Origin: Mycogone perniciosa
Taxonomy: Eukaryota; Ascomycota; Sordariomycetes; Hypocreales; Hypocreaceae
Reading direction: 5' to 3'
DNA length: 64,000 bases
Assembly (NCBI GenBank): GCA_025331125.1
Contig: JAOALB010000146.1
Span: 1 to 64,000 of the forward strand
The notes under the pieces were generated by a model. That model did not search any database, had not been told where the DNA came from, and worked only from the letters and a program-made list of their open reading frames with translations. This document shows, piece by piece, positions 34,703 to 47,900 of this stretch. Made by a program: the position numbers and the translations under genes. Position 1 is the stretch's first letter, and every line of letters begins with the position of its first letter.

Positions 34703-34874
34703 TGTTACGGCACTAACTGTAACGCAATGTTAACGCCCTGTCACGTAAGCCCCGGTTACGTAACCAGGCCCTAACGCGTTCCTAGCTATTGCTTTCCGTA
34801 GAGCCTTAAGGCTTTCTCGTTCTCTACGGCATAACAACAATATTTGCCCTAACCTACCTTTCTGTGCCGTAATA
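34703..34874 (+). mobile_element. solo LTR of the 172-bp LTR gypsy family
   Basis: Starts TGTTACGGCAC and ends GTGCCGTAATA, an 11-bp terminal inverted repeat allowing one C-to-T. Flanked by CTAAA and CTAGA (34698-34702 and 34875-34879, one G-to-A difference). Homologous, in opposite orientation, to the two LTRs at 44793-44964 and 51312-51483. It sits in gag; the homologous gag copy at about 38690 is uninterrupted. Contains palindromes GGTTACGTAACC (34754-34765) and AGCCTTAAGGCT (34802-34813), and a stem of CCGTAGAG/CTCTACGG (34796-34803 with 34822-34829). Confidence 0.88.
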
Positions 34875-37469
34875 CTAGAAATTAAAAGGGAAGCTTATAA
34901 ATTCTCTCGCGATAAAGGCATTACTAAATTTATTAAAAAATATATAAATGTAAATAAGTTACTTTATAAACTCTATTTAAATATAAAAAGAGAATAATAG
35001 TAATCTAGATAAGTTTATAAATATTAAAGATATATAAATTAAACTAAAAAGCAATAAAAATATATCGCTAGCTTTAATAATAAAAGACTTAGTTAAATAG
35101 ATTTAGATACTATTTAAAAGGGAAAGGTAAAGGTTATTTATTATAATTATAATAAACTAGGATACTTTTTAAAGGACTATAAAGCTTTATAAAAGCTAAG
35201 AGTTAATAAACTTTAAAAGCCTACGTTAAAACTTAAATAAGAGGTTAATATAGTTTTGAAAACTATGAATTAATATTACTTAGCTAAACTATATACTATA
35301 ATAATAGCTGCCTTATTTATAAATCTAGTAAAGATAAAAGCAGATAATACTTAAAATAACCTAAAAAGATATTTATAATAAACTAAAAGGGATATTAGTT
35401 AAAACTTAAATCTTTAACTATTAAAGATATCTTTAAAAAAGATAAAGTAAACAAGTATTTATTATATTTAGATAGTTTAATAAAATAAAACCTAGACTTT
35501 AGCTATATAAAGTTAAATAAAGATAATAATATCTTGAATAAATAAATAATCGCTATAATTAACTATTAATATTCTAATTAAATTACAATAAGTAATAAAA
35601 GATAAATTAATAGCAGTAACTTTAATAATAAAAATAAAAATAACCTTTTATAATATAAACTATTACTATATAATATTATACTTTTAGAATTAGAAAATAT
35701 TTTGCCTATAAATAGTAACTTAAAGGGTAAATTAAATAAATACTATTTAAACTTAATTAAAAGAGTTATTATAGGTATATAGCAAAATAGGATAAACCTA
35801 TACCTATATAGACAGCTTTATATATAAAATAAAGCTAATAATAAAATAGCTATTAAAGCTATCTTAGTTACTTTAACTATATATAAAAAACCTATATATT
35901 TATATATATAAAGAGACTATACTGCAAATAACCTTACTTATAAAAAGTATTATACTATATTTTAAATTACTTGCATTATATATAGCTGTATAGTATATAT
36001 TTAAAAGAAAGTAAAGTATAATATATTCCCGATTAAAGTTTTATTTTACTTTATAAAATAAATATAAGATTATAATACTTTTAAAAAATAAATTATAACT
36101 ATATAGTATTAAGACTTTAATATAGTTATTATTAAATTAAACATTAAATTTTTAAAAGAATATTATTAGGTATAAAAATTTGAAGAATATAAGTTTAAAG
36201 GATATTATATTTACTGCTAAAAGAAATTAATAGAATAATACTTTTATTATAATAAAAAGTTTAAATGCAATTAATAATATTACTTAAAGTGCAATAGCTT
36301 AAAGTATATTATATATAAGCGAAATAAATTGTAAAATTAATATTAATAATAAGCTAATAATACCCTATATTTATCGCTAGAATATATATTCTATTAAAAG
36401 GATAAATATATTATTTACCTATAAGAAAAACTTTAAAAATAGTAAATATAAAAGTATATAAAGTATAAACCTACTTTAAAAGACAGAGAGATTAATTAAA
36501 TTATAAAAGAGTTATATTAAAATTAATTTAACTTTATTACCTATAAAGGAACAGCCTATAATAAAAGAAAGTAGCATTTACTTTAAAGAACCTTAATTAA
36601 CTATAAAATCTGCGCAAAAAAAGAAAAATTAAAAAATAATTAATATTATTTATAAAAAGGCTATAAAGTAATAATTAATAAATTATATCGCTTAAAATAT
36701 TAAATAATAAAAGTAATAATAAGGATTTACTATATTTTAAATTAAAGATAATAGTTAAAGGATATTAGCTATATATAAAAATAAATAATAAAGCAATAAG
36801 TAATTTTATTGCATTTATTACCATAAATCGCCTATAATTACCTTAAAAAAAGAAGACTAAACTATATTAACTTTATTAAATAAAAAGAAAAGCCTTTATA
36901 TATAATAATAGATAAATTAGGTAAAAGACTAAGTATTTTAAACTTAAAATCGCTAAATATAAAGAAAATAGTTGTTTATAATATAGCGAATATTAATAAA
37001 TATAATATTATTCTCAGTTATCTTTAATTAAAATGCAATAACTTTAATATTAATTAAAAGAACAGCTAGCTTTATTAGTGTAATAGTAAAGCTCCCTTAA
37101 TACTTAAAATTATTAAAAAGGCTTTAGGTGCAGGGCAGAAATCCTATATAAAACCCTTAAATATACTAAAAAAAGGAATTAAAAAAGTTACTTTTAATTT
37201 AATTATAGAAACAATTTACTTAAAAGTAAAACTTAAGTAAAGTAAAGGAAAAGATAAATTTAAAGAATAATTGCCTTTTTATAGAAAGTATTTAATAATA
37301 TTAACGAAATGCTTAAAATAAAAAGCCTTAAAACAGCAGTATTACTAAAATAGCTGCAGAATATCTTTAAAGAATACTAGAAGTATAATAAACTGTTTAA
37401 GGAAACATTTAATATAAAACTACCGGAATACAGTTAATAAAACTATATAATTAAGCTTAAAGATAATAT

Positions 37470-37846
37470 TATTATAACTCAACCAGGCCAAGGCCTAGGT
37501 TTAGAGGAATATCGGAATAATAGGCCAATAGGAACATAATCACTAGGGTATATACCGAATTACTAATAATTAAGGATATATATAAGTGATTATAAACCTT
37601 AAATTATTAAAAATATAGCTATATTCCCTAATAATTATTATAACTCTTTTTTATATATATATAGCTAGCTTATCACTTATTTAATATAGTTACTTAAATA
37701 GTTATTAATAATTGCATTTACTAAAACTACCTGTTTTATAAAATTATAACTATATTACCTTACTTAATATTTATCTTTAACCTTTTTATTAATATAAACC
37801 CTATAAACCTTAGTTTAACTATTAAGAATTAACCTGGATTATTATA
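37470..37846 (+). repeat. 5' LTR of inner chromovirus, U3 type B (377 bp)
   Basis: Starts TATTATAACTCAACCAGGCC and ends GGATTATTATA. It interrupts the outer pol directly after AAGATAATAT; the same pol position runs on unbroken at about 41280. The inverted homologue is at 62480-62855. The 3' half matches LTR types A and C; the 5' half does not. Confidence 0.85.
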
Positions 37847-40800
37847 TATTAATGACTTTTATTTAAAAGGCTATTAAGAATCCTAAACAATATTATAAAT
37901 ATATCCGCTGCAGTATCCTCTTTTAATAATCTTAATACTCTACCTTTTATTTTACTTCTTTACTAAAGGCAGGATAATAATAAAGATAATAATATAAATA
38001 AAAGTAAAAATAAGGATAAAGTTAATAAAATAAAATAACTTTATATTTATATAAAGGAAGGCTTTTAATATATAAAAGCTAATTATATAGAATACGAATA
38101 ATATTATTAATATTTAGTTATTAAAAATACTAGACATTAATAAATAATTTACTAATAGTAAATAACTATTATAAACTTATAAAATTAGGCTTTATTTACT
38201 GTAAACTTTATACTAAACCTTAAAAGGAACTAACCTTTAAAGGACTTAAAAGAGTTACTTAAAATACAGCCTTTTAAGTATTTTAATAAAAATACTATAG
38301 CACTTTAATTGTTTTTTATTTAACTATATAACTACTTTATTTACTTTTTAACTAGCTTTAATACAGAAACTAGTAAAGTCTTTCTAGCTATTAAATAACT
38401 TAAAGGCAATACTTTAAAGTAGTTTAATTTATTTAAAGGGATTTCTTTAATAATAAAAGTAAAGCTAATAAATAAATATAATTTATATTTATTAGCTATA
38501 ATTAGTTTAAAGAAAAATTAAAAAATATCTTTAATAATATTAATAAAAAATATATTATAGAAAATAAATTTATAAACTTAGTTTAAAAAGGAAAATACTT
38601 TAACTATATTATATATTTTAAAAACTATACCTTTAAAGTTAAATAAGGAAACTTTACTTTTATTAAATAATTCTATAGTAGATTTAAGCTAAAAGTTAGA
38701 AGGGAAGCCTATAAGTTCTCCTGCAATAAAGGTATTATTAAGGTTATTAAAAATATATATAAATATAGATAATTTACTTTATAAAGTTTCTTTAAATATA
38801 AAAAAAAGATAATAGTAATTTAAATAAGTTTATAAGTATTAAAGATATACGAATTAAGGCAAAAAGCAATAACAATATATTGCTAGCTTTAATAATAAAG
38901 ACTTAATTAAATAGATTTAAATACTATTTAAAAAAGAAAGGTAAAAGTTATTTATTATAACTGTAATAAACTAGGATATATTTTAAAGGACTATAAAGCT
39001 TTATAAAAGCTAAGAATTAATAAACTTTAAAAGCCTGCGCTAAAACTTAAATAAAAGGTTAATATAGTTTTAAAAACTATTAATTATATATTATTTAGCT
39101 AGACTATATACTATAATAATAGCTGCTTTATTTATAAATCTAATAAAGATAAAAGTAAATAATATTTAAAATAACTTAAAAAGATATTTATAATAAATTA
39201 AAAGGGATACTAGTTAAAACCTAAATCTTTAACTTTTAAAGATATTGTTAAAGAAAATAAAGTAAATAAATATTTACTATACTTAGATAGTTTAATAGAA
39301 TAAAACCTAAACTTTAGCTATATAAAGTTAAATAGGGATAATAGTATTTTAGATAAATAAATAGTTGCTATAATCAATTACTAATATTTTAATTAAATTA
39401 CTATAGGTTATAAAAGATAGACTAGTAGCAGTAACTTTAATAATAAAAATAAAGATAACCTTTTATAATATAGACTATTACTATACAGTACTATACCTTT
39501 AAAACTAGAAGATATATAACCTATAAATAGTAACTTTAAAGGTAAGTTAAATAAATATTACCTAAACTTAATTAAAAGGGGTATTATAAGTATATAGTAA
39601 AATAAATTAAATTTATACCTATATAAACAGCTTTATATATAAAATAGAGCTAATAATAAAGTAGCTATTAAAGCTATCCTAGTTACTTTAACTATATATA
39701 AAAGACTTATATATTTTTATATATAAAGAGACTATACTGTAAATAACTTTATTTATAAAGAGTATTACGCTATATCCTGGGTTATTTATATTATATATAG
39801 GTATATAGTATATTTTTAAAAGAAAGTAAAATATAATGCATCTCCGATTAAAACCCTATTTTACTTTATAGAATAAGTATAGGATTATAATACTTTTAAA
39901 GAATAAATTATAACTATATAGTATTAAGACTTTAAAATTATTATTATTAAATTAAATACTGAAACTTTAAAGGAATATTATTAGCTATAAAGACTTAAAG
40001 GATATAAGTTTAAAGGATATTATATTTACTGCTAAAAGAAATTAATAAAATAATATTTCTGCTATAACAAAAGGTTTAAATGCAATTAATAATACTATTT
40101 TAAGTGCAGTAACTTAAAGTATATTATATATAAGCGAAATAAGTTAAAGGAATAATATATATAATAAGCTAATAATACACTATATTTATTATTAAATTAT
40201 ATATACTATTAGAAGGATAAATCTATTATTTACCTATAAGAAAAACTTTAAGAATAGCAAATATAGAAGTATATAAAGTATAAACCTACCTTAAAGGATA
40301 GAGAAATTAATTAGATTATAAAGGAGCTGTATAAAAACTAATTTAACTTTATTACCTATAAAAGAACTGCCTATAATAAGAAAAAGTAGTATTTACTTTA
40401 AGGAACTTTAATTAACTATGAAATTTATATAAAAAAAAGAATTAGGAAATAATTAATATTATTTATAAAAGGGCTATAAAATAGTAATTAATAAATTATA
40501 TCTCTTAAAATATTAAATAATAAAAGTAATAATAAAGATTTACTATATTTTAAGTTACAGATAATAGTTAAAGGATATTAGCTATAAATATTAATGGATA
40601 GCAGAGCGATAGGCAATTTTATTGTATCTATAACTGTAAATTGCTTATAGTTACTTTAAAAAAAGAAAACCAGACTATATTAACTTTATTAGGCAAAAAG
40701 AGGAGCCTTTATATATAATAATAGATAGGTTAAGTAAAAGATTAATTATCTTAAATTTAAGATCGCTAAATATAAAGGAGTTGTTCCCTGTAATATAGCG

Positions 40801-42306
40801 AAAATTAATAAATATAATATTATTTTTGGTTATTTTTAGTTAAAATGTAATAAGTTTAATATTAACTAGGAGAAAGGCTAGCTTTATTAGCGCGATAATA
40901 AAGCTCCTTTAGTAATTAGAACTATTAGAAAGGCTTTAGCTGTAGGGCAGAAATCTAGTATAGAACCTTTAAGTATACTAAAGAAAGGAATTAAAAAGGT
41001 TACCTTTAATTTAATTATAGAAATAATTTATTTAAAAGTAAAATTTAAGTAAATTAAAAGAAAAGATAAATAAATTTAAAACATAATTGCCTTTCTATAG
41101 AAAGTATTTAATAATATTAATAAAATACTTAAAATAAAAAGCTTTAAAACAGTAGTATTACTAAAATAGCTATAGAATATCTTTAAAAAATACTAAAAGT
41201 ATAATAAACTGTTTAAAGAAACACTTAATATAAAGTTACTGGAATATAGTTAATAAAACTATATAATTAAGCTTAAAGATAATATAAGCACTACCTTTTA
41301 TAAAATTTATAATTTAAATAAAAAAGAGCTTAAAAGCCTGTGCGACTATTTAAATAATATATTAGCTAAAGGATATATTTAACTTTCTTTATTAAAAGCA
41401 GGCTACCCTATTATATTTATATTAAAAAAAGGAGGTAAACTATAATTAATTATCAACTATTAATAGTTTAATAAAGCTACTATTAAAAATAAAACTTTAT
41501 TACTATTAATTATAGAATTATAAAATAGACTATATAGAAAAAAGCAATTTACAGCGCTAGACTTTAAAGGCGCTTATAACTTTATTTAAATTAAAAAAGG
41601 ATATAAATAGATAACTGCCTTTTAAATTAAATATAGCTTATTTAAATACTTAATTATACCTTTTAGCTTTATTAATACTCTTATAATATTTTAAGAAAAG
41701 ATTAATAATATATTAAAAGAAAACTTTAATATTTTTATAGTTATTTACTTAAATAATATCCTAATCTTTTTAAATACCTTTAAAAAATATAAAGTATATA
41801 TCTATAAAGTATTATAAATATTATAAAATACTAAACTACTTATAAAATTAAAGAAATGCAAATTTTATATATAAAAAGTCACTTTTTTAAAGTATATTAT
41901 TACCTTTAAAGAAATTTATATAAATCTATTAAAAGTGTAAGCAGTAAAAGACTAGCTTATACTTATAGTAGTTAAGGAAGTCTAAAACTTTTTAAAATTT
42001 ATTAACTATTATTAATAATTTATTAAAAGCTATAAAAGTATTATATAAACCCTTTATAAATTTACTAAAAAAAATTAAAAGTTTTTATAAATATTAAATA
42101 TATAGGATACATTTAATATACTTAAATAGTTTATCTTGGAAAAACCTATATTTATTATATTTAATTTATTTAAAGAAATAAAAGTTAAAACAAATACTTT
42201 TAATTTCGCTATAAAAGCTTAACTTAGTTAAAAAAAATAAAAATAGTAAACTATACTTTATTGCCTTTTACTTTAAAGTACTATATAGTATAGAATTAAA
42301 CTATTT

Positions 42307-42886
42307 TGTTAAAGAGGAGGGCTAAAAAGTAAGGATTTTAGTGTATTTAGGTAACCTTCCTATTCTGGCTAGACCCGGAATTAGGCCCAACGCTGGGACC
42401 GAGTTCTAGAGGAACTTCAGTATAAGTCAGGAAATTTCTGTTATCTATAACGATAATAATTAAGCTAGGACCAGCTACCCTGCCTACCCTAGACTCAATA
42501 TAATAGGCATAATGGCTATTATGAAAAATCTGATTAAAATGGTTTCCTGTTTGTATGGCTGTAAGTCGATTTGGACGATTTCCTATATGAATGAATTTTG
42601 CAGAAAATAAAAATAAAGCTATAAACCCAATTCTACTGCTGCATTCCTATTATTTAATTGGAGGACTATTATAAAAGATAAAGCTATTGTTTATACAATT
42701 ACTTCTACACTAGCTGTATATATACTAGATATTCTATAACTTCTAGCTATTAGATTATTTATAATTTAATTGTTTATCTATTATTTGCTTAATTAAACTC
42801 TTAGTCGTTTCCTTATTGCTGCGTTATATGCGGCTTCCTAGAAGCTATATATAAATAAGGTTCAGTATAACCTTATTGTTTTAATA
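42307..42886 (-). mobile_element. solo LTR, 581-bp family, inverted, TSD TATTT
   Basis: On + it starts TGTTAAAGAGGAGGGC and ends TTTTAATA (RIP-altered TAACA). Flanked by TATTT at 42302-42306 and 42887-42891. It splits the RNase H region of the inner chromovirus exactly where the copy at 14347-14380 is continuous. Reverse complement of 20242-20822 and 60355-60933. Confidence 0.9.
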
Positions 42887-44792
42887 TATTTAATATATAA
42901 TAAAGAATTCCTTGCTATTATTTTTATATTTAAAGAATAGTAATATTATTTATTAAAAGTAATATATAAAGTTAAAGTATATATTAACTATAAGAATATT
43001 ATATATTTCGCGATAGTTTAATAACTTTTTAAAAGGTAGATCCGCTATATAGAATACCTTTTAAAATTCGACTATATTTTAATTTACTAGAAAGGATTTA
43101 AAAATAAATAAGTAAATGCACTTAGCAGACAAGCTGACTATAATTAAGGAAAGATTAAGTATACTAGGCAGATTTTAAAATAAACCCTTAAAGGATATTA
43201 CTAATAAATAGCATTTTAAGTTATATATAAAGTATTTAATAATAATACTATACTTTAATATATTAAAGAGTATTATATTACTTAAAATAATAATAGATTC
43301 CTAAAAGATATAAAGTTTAATAATAAAAGAATTTAATAATAAAATAGAAAACTTTAAATTTTAGATAAACTTAGAAGAAATATAGTTATAAAAGTTTATT
43401 AATACCTAGTATATAAATATAAAAGTATTTGCAAAACTTATAAATAAATTTAAAAGTACTTTAAGTTTTAAAGGCTTAAAAAATTAATATAAAATATTAT
43501 TTCTCGCTATATAACTTATAAAATAATCAAAGCTTTAAAATATAAAGTATACAGTAAACTTTAACCTTTACTAGTATTAGAATAACTATAAAAGTTAATT
43601 TTATTAAACTTTATTTAAAAAGTTATATTAACTTTAACTAAAACAATTAAATAAAGAAACTATTAATTATATAAATATTTTATAATAGCGATATTTTAAA
43701 GTTAACTAGACTTAGCCTTATATATATTAACTATCACTTTATATTAAATATATATAAAGCGCTAAAGAAAGGCTTATATATTAATAAAGTATAAATTAAA
43801 GCTGAAGATATAAAACAGTTATATAAAGAAATATAAATATACCTTTACTTTATATAAAAAGAAATAAAGAAATATATTAATAAATATAAATTAAAAGGAT
43901 TAATCTTTAAAGAGGGAGATATAGTTTACTTATACTATTATTTGCTAGGAAAAAAGACTATAAATATTAAAATAATATAACTAAGCGATCAATTAGATTT
44001 TAAAAAACTTAAACTATACCTGGTTAAAAAGGTTATTTTAAAAGTTATTTATAAACTTATACTACTAAACAGTATCTAGATTTACTTAAGATTTTATATT
44101 TTACTACTTAAAAAAGCATTATAAAATAAATTGAAAATAGACTAATTATAAACTTAATTAAAGTTTTAGTAGTTAAAAAAGAATATAAAGTAAAAGAAAT
44201 TAAAGCTATATAAATAAAAAATAATAAACACTAATATTTAATTAAATAGAAAAACTATAGAGAGGAATATAACTTTTAAAAACCTATTAAATATTTATTA
44301 AACGCTAAAAATAAACTTAAGCAATTTTACTAGTCCTTAAAATTAAAGGACCTAAATCCGCAAAATCGTCGCTAAGCCTTAAAAAAGCCTAATCCACTTT
44401 AATAGGCACCCCTAATAACTAAAGATTAATTACTACCTCCGCCTTTTAAATAAATAAAGAGGGCGGTATACTATCCTCTTTATCTAGACCCTGCAACCTT
44501 TATTTAAAAAGTTTAGTATATCGCTTATATACTTTCTTTTTAATACATTAAATACAATTTAAATGCCCCGCGGCTGCTATAATCTGCAACTAAAGCTCCG
44601 CTAAATAAAAATAAAAACCTTTTAGCTTTTTACTTACTTTATCCTTTTCCAGCTTCAACCTTTTCTACTGTTTAAATATACATATAACTAGAAAAGTTAA
44701 TAGGAAAATATAGAAAAGAGGAAAGAGAGGAATATATAAAACAAAGCGACTAAGACTCTATTATAGGAATAGCCTTAATATATATATTCACT

Positions 44793-44964
44793 TATTACGG
44801 CACGGGAAGGCAGGTTAGGGCAAATATCGTTGTTATGCCGTAGAGAGTAAGGAAGCCCTAAGGCTTTACGGAAAGCTATAGCTAGGAATGTATTAGGGCC
44901 TGGTTATGTAACCAGAGCTTATATAACAGGGCGTTAATATCGCGTTATAGTCGGTACTATAACA
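44793..44964 (-). repeat. 3' LTR (left) of the 172-bp LTR gypsy element
   Basis: On + starts TATTACGGCAC (RIP-altered TGTTACGGCAC) and ends ACTATAACA. A polypurine tract on the minus strand adjoins it at 44965-44980. Confidence 0.85.
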
Positions 44965-47900
44965 GTACCCCCCCTTTTATTTTACTATTTAGCCGCGAAT
45001 AGTTATATTGCTTATATAAATTGAAATTTCGGGTAATCTATTTTAATACTTTTAATATAAAGGTAAATAGGGCGAATTATATAGTTTTTAGTGTTAGTGA
45101 TATATAGTTTAGTTATAGGCTTTAGTGTAATATAGTTTTCGATTAACGCTTTGCAGGTATTAGTTTCTTTCTAGCTATTTCCTTTTTTTCTTTTTTTATA
45201 ATTCCTTTTAATGCCTATTGCAGTAGGCTTAGCTTTTTTAGGTTTTTTATATAAAAGTCTTATATTACCCTCTTTTAGCTTTATAGGTCTTTAGCTGGTT
45301 ACTATATAGCAGTATAGTATTTTTATTTAATAAAGTAATAGAAACTGTTATTATTATAATAATCTAAAAGCGCTTTAACCTCCTACTTCTTTTATACTTT
45401 ATTTATATTATTTTCCCTTTTTAATACCCTACTTTAAATATTCCTTAACTTAGCCTTATTAATTATCTTTTATTTAAAGTGCAGTAAAGTAGCTATTTTA
45501 AATTATAAAAAAAAGTTATATAAGACTAAAAAGATTTTTATATTTTCTAGTAAGCTAATAGTATAGGCTTATAAGTATACTTTTATTATTATATAAAGTC
45601 CTGCCTATTTATTATCTAGCTTCTTTATTAACTAGTTAATCTTTATATTTTATATATTAATAAAGACTTTTTGCCTAATAGTATAGACTAGTAATGCCTC
45701 CTTTTATATATTTGCATTTTCTTCATATTTTTTTCTTAAGGCCTTAGTAAGGGCCTTTACTTATATAATAATGCATTTAAATTAATTAATAATAGTATTA
45801 ACGCAAAAAAACTCTTTTTTTTTACTATAGAAAGGTTTAGCGGGTAAAGCTGTAAAGGCTTTATCTTTATGTAAAGGTTAAAACTATAATTAATAAAAAA
45901 CAGCAATATATTAATAGTTTCAAATATTATATTATTTATAGTAAATTCAATTAATAAAAGCCAGTAAACTTAATTGTTTTAATAAAAGTTAATAAAAGCT
46001 TATAGGTATTATTTTATATTTATATTAATTCTTTTAATTTAGCTATTAGTTTTAAAGTAAAAGGCTAATAACTATTTTAATATAACTCCTAATTCCTTTA
46101 AAAGTTATTTTTAGAATTTTAATATAAATTATATACTGCAGTCTAATATAATATTATTAGGTATATTATAAAGGCAGTAAATCCTGCTAATAAATATATT
46201 AGCTAGCTCTTTTATTAATAGTAAAGTAATAGGTATAAAGTAATATATTTTAATAAAGTAATAGACTATTATTAATAAATACTTATAAGTAATATTATAG
46301 TAGTAAGATTTAAATAGTAGTATAATATAATTAACGGAAATGTTTAACTATATATAAAATAAGATTAATAGTAGTTAAAGGAAGCCTTATAGTAAAAATT
46401 ATAAAGCCTTTATTTTAATATATAGTTTATAGGCTTATATAAATGCTTTAATGTTTTTTAAGATTTATAGCTACTAGTATATTTAGCTGATAAGGTTTAG
46501 GGTTTTAAACCTGCCTAGGTATTTGGCTAGGCTGTTAAAGTGGTTTCTAAATAGGATTTATATATAAAGTTTATTATTAGGGGGAATAAAGAGCTGCTTT
46601 TAATAATAGATTCTGCTATTTATTATTTAGTAATTGTTTATTATAATCTAGAGTTCCCTATAAAGCTGCTTTAGCTATTAGCGGATACTAAGGTTTTAAA
46701 GTATAGTTACTATTTCTTTTGCTATAGTATTTCGTTTATATACTGCTATAATTAAGGTATTAATTAGTTTATTTTCTGCAGGTATTATTATAGCTATAGG
46801 GGCAGCCTTTATAGATATTTTTATATTTAATAAGATTTCTTTTTAGAATATTGCCTAAGCTTTAAAGTTAAAAGAATTTTGCGGGAAGATAGTATATTAC
46901 CTGTTTTTAATTTAGTTATTAAAGGGATTTAATTTTGCAGGCCTCTCTTTTACTTTTCTATTTAAAGTATTAAGTTTTATAGCCTTAAGGCTAGGTTAAT
47001 AAATAATATAAAAGTTAAAGCTAGAGAGGAATTTAGACTATTAAACTTATTGCTAATTTAAGGCTTTAATTAAGGTAAAGTATTTAAAGTTTTTATAGTT
47101 TATAATAATATTAAATTCTTATAAGCTTTATAATTCTAGGCGCTACTTTTCTATTACTTTAATAATAGCTAGGAGTTTTTTATTATAGATTTTATAGTTA
47201 TATTTTTAAATATTATACTTTATAAAGAAAAATGCAATAAAGCGTAAAATACCTTTTTTATTATACTATAACAGGATACTGCCTAATACTTAATTAAAGG
47301 CATTTATTTTAAAGACTATTTATTTATTATAGTTAAAGAAGGTTAAAATTAAAGTTAATTTAAAAGTGCATTTAATTAAATTAAAGGCTTCCTGCTATTT
47401 TTCTCTTTAAATATATAATTAGTCTCTTTTTAAAAGTTTATTTAATAGTGCAGCTATTTTAAAGTATCTTTAAATAAAATAGCAATAAAAGTTTATAAAG
47501 TTAAAGAACTTTTATAAGTCTTTTACTCTTTTAAATAATTATTAGTTTAATATAGCTTTAACCTTTTTAGGATTTATCTTTAATCCCTTTAAAGTAATAA
47601 TTAAGTTGAAGTATTTTATTTTTATTATCTTAAATTTATATTTAGTAATATTAATTTAAAGGCTAGCGTCTTAAAGGCAGGCTACTACTTTGCAGATATA
47701 TTTTTAATATTCCTTTTAGCTTAAAGAGTACATAAAAATAAGTATACTATATAGGTATAGTTAAAAGGGTTATAAAAATCGTAATTAATATAATATTAAA
47801 ATATAATAGCCGTATTATAAAGGCTAAAAGGTATAATTAATATCTTAAAGAGGCTAAACCTTATAATAAATATTATTTTCTATATATCTCTTTCAGTAAT

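Noticed and set aside
34703..34874. MITE (DNA transposon) interpretation of the 172-bp repeat
   Set aside because: Two copies in direct orientation bound a 6.7-kb element with reverse transcriptase and a polypurine tract, and the TSD is 5 bp, so it is an LTR.
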